Below the pieces are notes generated by a model that saw only the letters and a list, made by a program, of their open reading frames with translations, made no database searches and was not told the DNA's origin. The position numbers and the translations under genes are program-made. A stretch of DNA of 64,000 nucleotides from Cyrtodaria siliqua. Its lineage: Eukaryota > Mollusca > Bivalvia > Adapedonta > Hiatellidae. This document shows positions 53,581-64,000 of the stretch, in pieces. The number at the start of each line of letters is the position of its first letter. Within the stretch, counting starts at the first letter, position 1. Location: NCBI GenBank assembly GCA_037043455.1, contig JAWPHD010000237.1, forward strand, positions 186,001-250,000. Direction: 5' to 3'.

Positions 53581-56500
53581 ATGTAAGTAGATCTCGGGCA
53601 CCACAACTTATATATATATATCTCCAGAAGGAACCACTAAAGGTATGTATATCTCGGACAGGGAACACATTAAGTATGTATATCTCGCACAGTGAACACA
53701 TTAAGCATGCATATCTCGGACAGTGAACACATTAAGTATGTATATCTCGCACAGGGAAGACATTAAGTGTGTATATTTCAGACAGTGAACACATTAAGTG
53801 TGTATATCTCGCACAGTGAACACATTAAGTATGTATATCTCGGACAGGGAACATATTAAGCATGTATCTCTCGGACAGTGAACACATTAAGCATGTATAT
53901 CTCGCACAGTGAACACATTAGGCATGTATATCTCGGACAGTGAACACATTAGGCATGTATATCTCGGACAGTGAACACAATAAGCATGTATGTCTCGCAC
54001 AGTGAACACATTAAGCATGTATATCTCGGACAGTGAACACATTAAGTATGTATGTCTCGGGCAGCGAACACATTAAGTATGTATATCTCGGACAGTGAAC
54101 ACATTAAGTATGTATATCTCGGACAGTGAACACATTAAGTGTGTATATCTTGCAAAGTGAACACATTAAGTATGTATATCTCGCACAGTGAACACATTAA
54201 GTATGTATATCTCGCACAGTGAACACATTTTAAGTATGTATATCTCGGACAGTGAACACATTAAGTATGTATATCTCGGACAGTGAACACATTAAGTATG
54301 TATATCTCGGACAGTGAACACATTAAGTATGCATATCTCGCACAGGGAACACATTAAGTATGTATATCTCGCACAGTGAACACATTAAGTATGTATATTT
54401 CGCACAGGGAAGACATTAAGTGTGTATATCTCGCACAGTGAACACATTAAGTATGTATATCTCGCACAGGGAACACATTAAGTATGTATATCTCGCACAG
54501 TGAACACATTAAGTATGTATATCTCGCACAGGGAAGACATTAAGTGTGTATATCTCAGACAGTGAACACATTAAGTACGTATATCTCGGACAGTGAACAC
54601 ATTAAGTACGTATATCTCGGACAGTGAACACATTAAGTACGTATATCTCGCACAGTTAACACATTAAGTATGTATATCTCGGCCAGTGAACACAATAAGT
54701 ATGAATGTCTCGCACAGTGAACACATTAAGTATGTATGTCTCGCACAGTGAACACATTAAGTATGTATATCTCGCACAGTGAACACATTAAGTATGTATG
54801 TCTCGGACAGTGGACACAATAAGTATGTATGTCTCGCACAGTGAACACATTAAGTATGTATGTCTCGCACAGTGAACACATTAAGTATGTATATCTCGGA
54901 CAGTGAACACATTAAGTATGTATGTCTCGGACAGTGCACACAATAAGTATGTATGTCTCGGATAGTGAACACATTAAGCATGTATGTCTCGGACAGTGAA
55001 CACATTAAGCATGTATATCTCGCACAGTGAACACATTAAGCATGTATCTCTCGGAAAGTGAACACATTAAGCATGTATATCTCGCACAGTGAACACATTA
55101 AGCATGTATATCTCGGACAGTGAACACATTAAGTATGTATATCTCGCACAGGGAAGACATTAAGTGTGTATATCTCAGACAGTGAACACATTAAGTGTGT
55201 ATATCTCGCACAGTGAAAACAATAAACATGTATATCTCGGACAGTGAACACATTAAGCATGTATCTCTCGGACAGTGAACACATTAAGCATGTATATCTC
55301 GCACAGTGAACACATTAGGCATGTATTTCTCGGACAGTCAACACATTAAGCATGTATATCTCGGACAGTGAACACATTAAGCATGTATATCTCGGACAGT
55401 GAATACAATAAGTATGTATGTCTCGCACAGTGAACACATTAAGCATGTATGTCTCGGACAGTGAACACATTAAGCATGTATATCTCGCACAGTGAACACA
55501 TTAAGCATGTATCTCTCGGAAAGTGAACACATTAAGCATGTATATCTCGCACAGTGAACACATAAAGCATGTATATCTCGGACAGTGAACACATTAAGCA
55601 TGTATATCTCGGACAGTGAACACATTAAGCATGTATCTCTCGGACAGTGAACACATTAAGCATGTATATCTCGCACAGTGAACACATTACGTATGTATAT
55701 CTCGCACAGTGTACACATTAGGCATGTATATCTCGGACAGTGAACACATTAAGCATGTATCTCTCGGACATTGAACACATTAAGCATGTATATCTCGCAC
55801 ATTAGGCATGTATATCTCGGACAGTGAACACATTAAGCATGTATATCTCGGACAGTGAACACATTAAGCATGTATATCTCGCACAGTGAACACATTAAGC
55901 ATGCATATCTCGGACAGTGAACACATTAAGTATGTATATCTCGCACAGGGAAGACATTAAGTGTGTATATTTCAGACAGTGAACACATTAAGTGTGTATA
56001 TCTCGCACAGTGAACACATTAAGTATGTATATCTCGGACAGGGAACATATTAAGCATGTATCTCTCGGACAGTGAACACATTAAGCATGTATATCTCGCA
56101 CAGTGAACACATTAGGCATGTATATCTCGGACAGTGAACACATTAGGCATGTATATCTCGGACAGTGAACACAATAAGCATGTATGTCTCGCACAGTGAA
56201 CACATTAAGCATGTATATCTCGGACAGTGAACACATTAAGCATGTATCTCTCGGACAGTGAACACATTAAGCATGTATATCACGGACAGTGAACACAATA
56301 AGTATGTATGTCTCGCACAGTGAACACATTAAGTATGTATGTCTCAGACAGTGAACACATTAAGTATGTATGTCTCGCACAGTGAACACATCAGGTATGT
56401 ATATCTCGCACAGTGAACACATTAAGTATGTATATCTCGCACAGTGAACACAATAAGTATGTATATCTCGCACAGTGAGCACATTAAGTGTGTATATCTC

Positions 56501-59500
56501 GCACAGTGAACACATCAGGTATGTATATCTCGGACAGTGAACACATTAAGTATGTATATCTCGCACAGTGAACACAATAAGTATGTATATCTCGCACAGT
56601 GAACACATTAAGTATGTATATCTCGCACAGTGAACACATTAAGTGTGTATATCTCGCACAGTGAACACATAAAGTGTGTATATCTCGCACAGTGAACACA
56701 TTAAGTGTGTATATCTCGCACAGTGAACACATTAACTATGTATATCTCGCACAGTGAACACATTAAGTATGTATATCTCGCACAGTGAACACATTAAGTA
56801 TGTATATCTCGGACAGTGAACACAATAAGTATGTATATCTCGCACAGTGTACACATTAGGCATGTATATCTCGGACAGTGAACACATTAAGCATGTATCT
56901 CTCGGACATTGAACACATTAAGCATGTATATCTTGGACAGTGAACACAATAAGTATGTATGTCTCGCACAGTGAACACATTAAGCATGTATGTCTCGAAC
57001 AGTGAACACATTAAGCATGTATATCTCGGACAGTGAATACATTAAGCATGTATCTCTCGGACAGTGAACACATTAAGCATGTATATCTCGGACAGTGAAC
57101 ACATTAAGCATGTATATCTCGGACAGTGAATACATTAAGCATGTATCTCTCGGACAGTGAACACATTAAGCATGTATATCTCGCACAGTAAACACATTAG
57201 GCATGTATATCTCGGTCAGTGAACACATTAAGCATGTATATCTCGGACAGTGAACACATTAAGCATGTATATCTCGGACAGTGAACACAATAAGTATGTA
57301 TGTCTCGCACAGTGAACACATTAAGTATGTATGTCTCAGACAGTGAACTCATTAAGTATGTATATCTCGCACAGTGAACACATCAGGTATGTATATCTCG
57401 CACAGTGAACACATTAAGTATGTATATCTCGCACAGTGAACACAATAAGTATGTATATCTCGCACAGTGAGCACATTAAGTGTGTATATCTCGCACAGTG
57501 AACACATCAGGTATGTATATCTCGGACAGTGAACACATTAAGTATGTATATCTCGCACAGTGAACACAATAAGTATGTATATCTCGCACAGTGAACACAT
57601 TAAGTATGTATATCTCGCACAGTGAACACATTAAGTGTGTATATCTCGCACAGTGAACACATTAAGTGTGTATATCTCGCACAGTGAACACATTAAGTGT
57701 GTATATCTCGCACAGTGAACACATTAACTATGTATATCTCGCACAGTGAACACAATAAGTAGGTATATCTCGCACAGTGAACACATTAAGTATGTATATC
57801 TCGCACAGTGAACACATTAAGTGTGTATATCTCGCACAGCGAACACATTAAGTGTGTATATCGGACAGTGAACACAATAAGTATGTATATCTCGCACAGT
57901 GAACACATTAAGTGTGTATATCTGGCACAGTGAACACAATAAGTGTGTATATCTCGCACAGTGAACACATTAAGTGTGTATATCTCGCACAGTGAACACA
58001 TTACGTGTGTATATCTTGCACAGTGAACACATTAAGTATGTATATCTCGCACAGTGAACACAATAAGTATGTATATCTCGCACAGTGAACACATTAAGTG
58101 TGTATATCTCGCACAGTGAACACAATAAGTATGTATATCTCGCACAGTGAAAACATTAGGTATGTATATCTCGCACAGTGAACACATTAAGTGTGTATAA
58201 CTCGCACAGTGAACACATTAAGTATGTATATTTCGGACAGTGAACACAATAAGTATGTATGTCTCGCACAGTGAACACATTAAGTATGTATGTCTCGGAC
58301 AGTGAACACAATAAGTATGTATGTCTCGCACAGTGAACACATTAAGTATGTATATCTCGGACTAAAAGCACAGTAAGTTAAGGAAGTTGAAGTAGGTATG
58401 TACATCTAAGGCAGGAAAACCATAAAGTAGGTATAGCAACCAAATAGAATATGTATATCTCGCACAGGGAACACATTAAGTATGTATATCTCGCACAGTG
58501 AACACATTAAGTATGTATATCTCGCACAGGGAAGACATTAAGTGTGTATATCTCAGACAGTGAACTCATTAAGTATGTATATCTTGCACAGTGAACACAT
58601 TAAGTATGTATATCTCGCACAGTGAACACATTAAGTGTGTATATCTCGCACAGTGAACACATTAAGTGTGTATATCTCGCACAGGGAACACAATAAGTGT
58701 GTATATCTGGCACAGTGAACACATTAAGTATGTATATATCGCACAGTGAACACATTAAGTGTGTATATCTCGCACAGTGAACACATTAAGTGTGTATATC
58801 TCGCACAGTGAACACAATAAGTATGTATATCTCGCACAGTGAACACATTAAGTGTGTATATCTCGCACAGTGAACACATTAAGTATGTATATCTCGGACA
58901 GTGAATACAATAAGTATGTATGTCTCGCACAGTGAACACATTAAGTATGTATGTCTTGGACAGTGAACACAATAAGTATGTATGTCTCGCACAGTGAACA
59001 CATTAAGTATGTATATCTCGGACTAAAAGCACAGTAAGTTAAGGAAGTTGAAGTAGGTATGTACATCTAAGGCAGGAAAACCATAAAGTAGGTATAGCAA
59101 CCAAATAGAATATGTATATCTCGCACAGTGAACACAATAAGTATGTATATCTCGCACAGTGAACACATTAAGTATGTATATCTCGCACAGTGAACACATT
59201 AAGTGAGTATATCTCGCACAGTGAACACATTAAGTATGTATATCTCGGACAGTGAACACAATAAGTATGTATGTCTCGCACAGTGAACACATTAAGTATG
59301 TATGTCTCGGACAGTGAACACAATAAGTATGTATGTCTCGCACAGTGAACACATTAAGTATGTATATCTCGGACTAAAAGCACAGTAAGTTAAGGAAGTT
59401 GAAGTAGGTATGTACATCTAAGGCAGGAAAACCATAAAGTAGGTATAGCAACCAAATAGAATATGTATATCTCGCACAGTGAACACAATAAGTATGTATA

Positions 59501-59825
59501 TCTCGCACAGTGAACACATTAAGTGTGTATATCTCGCACAGTGAACACATTAAGTGTGTATATCTCGCACAGTGAACACATTAAGTATGTATATCTCGGA
59601 CAGTGAACACAATAAGTATGTATGTCTCGCACAGTGAACACATTAAGTATTTATGTGTCGGACAGTGAACACAATAAGTATGTATGTCTCGCACAGTGAA
59701 CACATTAAGTATGTATATCTCGGACTAAAAGCACAGTAAGTTAAGGAAGTTGAAGTAGGTATGTACATCTAAGGCAGGAAAACCATAAAGTAGGTATAGC
59801 AACCAAATAGAATATGTATATCTCA
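53580..59825. repeat. 31-bp satellite array, about 200 copies
   Basis: The unit reads roughly TATATCTCGCACAGTGAACA then CATTAAGTATG, 31 bases. Copies vary at a few set positions (CGCACAG/CGGACAG, GTATG/GCATG/GTGTG), and the variants cluster in blocks, which indicates local amplification. Since 31 is not a multiple of three, the open frames seen here (for example minus 56484-56732) are artefacts of the period. In the last 1.5 kb an inserted segment of about 100 bp recurs, making a 351-bp higher-order repeat. Confidence 0.95.
58359..59817. repeat. Higher-order repeat in the 31-bp satellite (351-bp period)
   Basis: An interrupting segment starting GGACTAAAAGCACAGTAAGT begins at 58359, 59020, 59371 and 59722. 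The spacings are 661, 351 and 351 bases, and 661 equals 351 plus ten 31-base units. Four near-identical copies show recent amplification of a composite unit. Confidence 0.88.
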
Positions 59826-59974
59826 GACGACAAACACAGAAAGTATGCATATAACACACACAGGCTATTTATCTGTGATAATAAACAAATGTAACTAGAA
59901 TTACCTCAGAAAGTAGCATAATCAAAAAGAAGCAGATTTTATCTGAAATAAAAAATTATGTTGTTTACATAGTA

Positions 59975-60349
59975 TATATATATATACATAACATAACATA
60001 ACATAATTTTATTCAGCATTAAACCACAATACACTAGTTTATAGCCTACATATAAATCTGAAAATACAAAAGTCTGTCTCTCCCTTTCATGGTGACATAT
60101 CCGTCATCAATATATAATACGTTTTACTTGGAGGAAAGTAAATGTGTATGTTTTATATTAACAACACTTCATTTTATAAATTGGCAATTACAACATATCG
60201 TCATAAATTCAAGTTCATTAAATAGCATTTGCCATAGATGTGTATCACTCACACTCACATATATCAAGTTCACCCACTTTCGTGATACATGCATATGTAC
60301 ATTAATTATTTTGAATGCGTTTTTTAAAGGCATAATATAAATATTTACT
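59975..60349 (-). mobile_element. LINE 3' end with AATAAA and (TTATG)n tail
   Basis: Downstream of the ORF2 tail on the minus strand is a 3' UTR-like stretch ending GCTGAATAAAATTATG and about four ATGTT-type repeats followed by a TA run. A short microsatellite tail right after AATAAA is a usual LINE 3' terminus. It abuts the right end of the 31-bp satellite. Confidence 0.65.
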
Positions 60350-60929
60350 TAATTGTTCCAAATTATTTTTAGATTGCTTTGACATAAGACTAATTTATTA
60401 AGTGTTGGCCATCTGCAGAAATATCTAGGCAGAAATCTTGTTCTTAGTTCAGAGTAAAACGGGCACACAAGAAGAAAATGGTACTCATTCTCAATAACTC
60501 GCATATTGCAAAAAATGCAAACCCTTTCATTGCGTTCAATATTATTATGTCTACCTGTTTCGATAGCAAGTGCATGTGCAGATATTCTAAAATTCGGAAT
60601 TTAGGAGTAGTAATTGTACTTAAATACTGTTCATAGCTAAAATTAAATTTTAATCTACTATATGTCAATAGTCTGTTAGAATTATTGATAGATCCAAACC
60701 AAGATTGCTTGTATTGATCTAAAATTCTGAGTTTGATTTGATCGTAAGGGATATCGATCGTTAGTTGACTATGCCAAACATCCGAAAACCCAAGATTTTC
60801 TAATTCTCTCTTAATGTGCCAGGCCCAGTTCATGCGATTAAACCTGTGATTATTATTGTGTTCGCATTCTTGTTTTATCATGATGTAAGTTTTATAACTC
60901 ATATATACATACAGACCAGTATAGGTCAC
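60349..60929 (-). pseudogene. LINE ORF2 C-terminal fragment with CCHC motif, frameshifted
   Basis: The minus strand encodes NWAWHIKRELENLGFSDVW and TPKFRI, and after a frameshift near 60590 continues ISAHALAIETGRHNNIERNE, then a Cys-Cys-His-Cys motif (VCIFC, EYHFLLVCP) and a stop at 60351-60349. This is the conserved tail of LINE ORF2 downstream of the RT. The plus-strand copy ends at the window edge in the equivalent segment (NWVSSVKKLLDD), so at least two element copies are present. Confidence 0.85.
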
Positions 60930-61373
60930 GACATATTAGAGCACGTGTAATCCATTTAATCCGTAAGTAGTTCATAATGTATTTTTCCATTTATAAATCC
61001 CATAATTGCCAGTAAGGTAATACTGCACAAATGCCCCACTTAGTAGCTGAGACAGACACAGTAGGTCAATAATACCTGTATTGTTAAAAGTGTTTGGTTA
61101 CTGTACTGTGGTCAGTGATCCATTTATTATTTTTTGACAGTTTAAAATAATGACCAGACAGTCTTCTACCATATGTATTCTAATGTACCCACCAGGTCTG
61201 CTGGGAAAAAAATAGAAGTATCAGATAAAATTTCGCGAGAAAAAAAAGTAAATAAAAAATAGCACGCGCGCACAAAACGGCATTTGCAGGGACATCAGTC
61301 TTCATTTGGCACGTTATTCGGCGATTTGAAAAAAAACACACAACACAAACACACACACTCATCCTGTCTCTGG

Positions 61374-62272
61374 CTACTGGTTTAAAACGCTTCCAATATC
61401 ATCGTACAGCTCGAACTTGTGACGATGGCTTGTTGTCTTTGATTTTCCGTACACTGATCCATTAAAATACCAAGCGTTTTCAATGTCATCATGGGATAGG
61501 AGGCAGGAAATGCTTGGTTACGTCATCAACCAATTTGCATCCCGAGGCTTTGAAGTTTGCTCTCAGTCTCATGACTTTGGTCTTCTCATTGTTATTCTGT
61601 AATTTGACCAAAACTGGTTTTGGGTAGCCTGGTTTACCCGGGATCCTATGAATGGCGATGCTCTTGGAGGGGCTAATGCTTGCTCCCTTTTCCGCAATCA
61701 TGGTACATATTGTAGTTGTAAGGGTCTCTTTTGTGTCCGGTGTCATTTCTGGGATATTCATAAATTTAATGTTAGTTTTCCTTGAATATTCTTCATTATA
61801 ATTCGCCCTTTCTTCCGCATGTTTGGATCTTTTTTCACTCAATTCACTGCTTTTTTTTATTTCATTTACTAACTGTTTTTGTGAAATGAGCTCTTTCTTT
61901 AGTTGCTCGTTTTCCTTACTCAATTTGTCCATTTTTTCTGAGAGGCATTTTGTCTTTGCTTCTACCTTTGTGGTGACAGTAAATTCGAGGTTTTTATTAA
62001 ACTCTTCCAAAATTTCTTTCACTGCCTGTTTTTACAATTGTCTCTATGTCATCCTTTTTCATTAAATTATCTAGGGTTTCTATTATTGCTTTCATTTCTT
62101 CGGAGAGGTCATCTAGCGTGTGGTTGATTATTGAGATATCCTCAACACTGGTGTTAATTGGGGACACCTCGGTATGTGGACGCTTATCCATTGGTGGCTT
62201 ACCTAACGTTTTGTCACTGCTTAAGGCAATTTTCACCTGACCACCTTTTTTCTGTTCACCTGACTTGCTCAT
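61374..62272 (-). pseudogene. LINE ORF1 (coiled coil plus RNA-binding domain), frameshifted
   Basis: Starting at the ATG at 62272 the minus strand reads MSKSGEQKKGGQVKIALSS, an acidic/basic helical region, then after a frameshift near 62022 a long coiled coil (KCLSEKMDKLSKENEQLKKE) and an RRM-like domain (TNIKFMNIPEMTPDTKE; HRIPGKPGYPKPVLVK). A second frameshift near 61490 is needed to reach DDIENAWYFNGSVYG and the stop at 61374-61376. This is the architecture of LINE ORF1 nucleic-acid chaperones. It is head-to-head with the reverse transcriptase at 62465. The upstream in-frame Met at 62305 is possible but less likely. Confidence 0.82.
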
Positions 62273-62464
62273 TGTAGTTGCACAGATGGCAATTATCACT
62301 ATCACCAGAAAGAACAGTTATTTTGTTGTGTAGAAATACTCCAGTGTTCACTCAGTATTGGAAAATAATCCTTTGTCTGTTTTCAAAAATTCAAAACTAT
62401 CCTAATATCTCTTTCAATCATTCAAATAATAAATCATCCTTTTCACAGAGTATAGTCCTTTATA

Positions 62465-64000
62465 TTACCGTGAATATTTTGAAAAGCTTGGCAGTGATGT
62501 ATTTAACTGTACAAATGATGACGCGGAATATTTTTGTGAAAATAATGATTTTGCTAATCCTAATGGGTCCTTCCTAGAACCTGACCAGCCCATCACGATT
62601 GATGAAATGTTAAATGCTGTAAAATCTTTAAAAAGAGGGAAGGCTTTTGGTAGTGATTGTTTACTGAATGAATATTTTATTGAAAGCATAGACATATTAT
62701 CGGCTCATTTTTGCGATATATTCAACTGCATTTTGAATTCGGGGTTTTACCCAGATAAATGGATGGAAGGGATTATAATTCCTTTACACAAAAAAGGCGA
62801 TGTAAATGATGTAAATAATTATAGAGGCATTACGCTAGTTAGTTCTTTCTCAAAGGTTTTTACTACTGTACTCAATAGGCGACTTGAAAACTTTTGTAAT
62901 GAGCATAACGTAATTTCGGATGCTCAGTTCGGATTTCGCAAAGGAAGATCCACTGTTGATGCGATTTTTATACTTATGTCATTAGTCCAAAAATACTTGA
63001 ATGAAAACAAACGATTGTATGTTATTTTTGTCGATTTGATGAAATGTTTTGATTCTATTTATAGAAATGCATTATGGCTTAAGATGTATAGATGTGGTAT
63101 TAATGGCAAATTACTTAGAATTATACGCAATATGTACCAAAAAGTCAAATCATGTGTCAAATCCTGTGCTAATTATACTGATTATTTTAATTATGCTGTT
63201 GGCTTACGTCAAGGGGAGGTAATGTCCACTCTTTTGTTTTCTCTTTTTGTTGAAGATTTGGAGTTATATTTGCAAAATAATATAGATTCAGGTTTGCAAT
63301 TAGATGATATAGTACTAATGTTATTGCTATTTGCGGATGGCATGGCCATTGTAGGAAAAACACCTGCTGAAATACAAGAACATTTAGATACATTAAATAA
63401 TTATTGCGATTCGTGGGGACTTAAAGTAAATATTGCTAAAACTAAAATTATGTTTTTTCGTAAACGTGGCGGATTATTAGCCAGTGAGCATTGAACCTTA
63501 AATGGAGACGTTATCAACGTAGTGAATTATTTTAACTATTTAGGGAATGTTTTCAATTATACTGTAAATTTCGCTCTTAATCAGGAGCATTTAGTTGGTA
63601 AAGCTCTTAAGGCAATGAATGTTATATTATGTAAATGTAAAGTATATGATTTGAGTCCTAAAACTTTATGTCAGTTGTTCAATGCCTTTGTTGTGTCTGT
63701 TCTTAGTTATGCATGTGAGATCTGGGGCAATACTAAATCTAAAGAAATTGAAAGAATTCATTTAAAATTGTGCAAAAGGTTATTAAAGGTACTACCTAAT
63801 ACATGCAATGCAGCTGTGTATGGCGAACTTGGAAGATATCCCCTCTATGTTAATAGATATATAAGAATTATGAAATATTGGTTGAAAGTAATAAATACTG
63901 ACAATATCATTCTAAAGACTGTGTATGAACACGCTTTACAAGACTGTAATAACGGAAAAACGAACTGGGTTAGCAGTGTTAAGAAATTACTAGATGATTA
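62465..64000 (+). pseudogene. Non-LTR retrotransposon (LINE) ORF2 reverse transcriptase, inactivated, runs off window
   Basis: The frame is open from at least 62465 through 63491 and again from 63495 to the window end. RT motifs appear in order: PLHKKGDVNDVNNYRGITLV, AQFGFRKGRSTVDAIF, motif A FVDLMKCFDSI, motif B GLRQGEVMSTLLFSLFVEDL, motif C FADGM and then LKVNIAKTKIMFF. Motif C normally has two Asp (F/YADD); here the second codon is GGC, Gly, at 63339-63341, so a metal-binding residue is lost. A TGA at 63492-63494 interrupts the frame, after which the connection/C-terminal region continues (VLSYACEIWGNTKSKEIER). The endonuclease domain is not present on this strand, so the copy is 5'-truncated or rearranged. 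It belongs to the same broad family as the fragment at 60349-60929. The clade is not assigned. Confidence 0.9.

Noticed and set aside
56484..58972. Minus-strand frames with a 31-residue VRDIHT/CVHCARYTH repeat
   Set aside because: Products of the 31-bp satellite period; frames break wherever a unit has an indel.
53580..59825. CRISPR-like regularly spaced repeat
   Set aside because: There are no unique spacers; the whole 31-bp unit repeats in tandem in an animal genome, with no cas genes.

Overview
The window is AT-rich, intron-rich animal nuclear DNA packed with repeats. Two conserved animal genes are recognisable from spliced exons: LRRC59 on the minus strand and PAM16 (Magmas) on the plus strand. 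The repeat content (SINE tails, modules carrying a GGGCCATAACTC-type core, many MITEs and long minisatellites) resembles bivalve mollusc genomes. This phylum-level guess rests on family resemblance and the species cannot be named. No bacterial genes, CRISPR arrays or functional RNA genes were found.

Layout. 1-25 kb: the minus-strand LRRC59 gene, whose four visible coding exons (24913-25002, 17657-17716, 16622-16885, 1360-1432) are separated by introns of 7.2, 0.8 and 15.2 kb; its C-terminal exons lie left of the window. The 15.2-kb intron holds an inverted-repeat-flanked array, a possible 4-kb decayed transposon with a recurring 15-bp motif, a 1.5-kb mollusc-type composite repeat, a 1.5-kb 34-bp minisatellite and MITEs. 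25-40 kb: PAM16, with coding exons at 32195-32368, 33670-33792 and 39560-39700; its first exon, predicted to end right after the ATG, is not securely placed. A broken Ty3/Gypsy integrase fragment (26.7-27.75 kb) and several composite repeats lie around it. 40-48 kb: no genes; SINE remnants, a 25-bp minisatellite, a 1.3-kb 15-bp array and long composite repeats. 48-60 kb: one 31-bp satellite array, degenerate on its left and homogeneous on its right, split by a 3.5-kb insertion with terminal inverted repeats and a 3-bp duplication. 60-64 kb: two head-to-head non-LTR retrotransposon fragments, both decayed.

The two host genes are housekeeping: LRRC59 is an ER/nuclear-envelope ribosome-associated protein and PAM16 a subunit of the mitochondrial import motor. 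They do not share a pathway. The most informative new structure is transposon-related: two MITE families, each recovered at several sites with consistent target-site duplications, and the TIR element whose empty site can be read from the satellite it interrupted.
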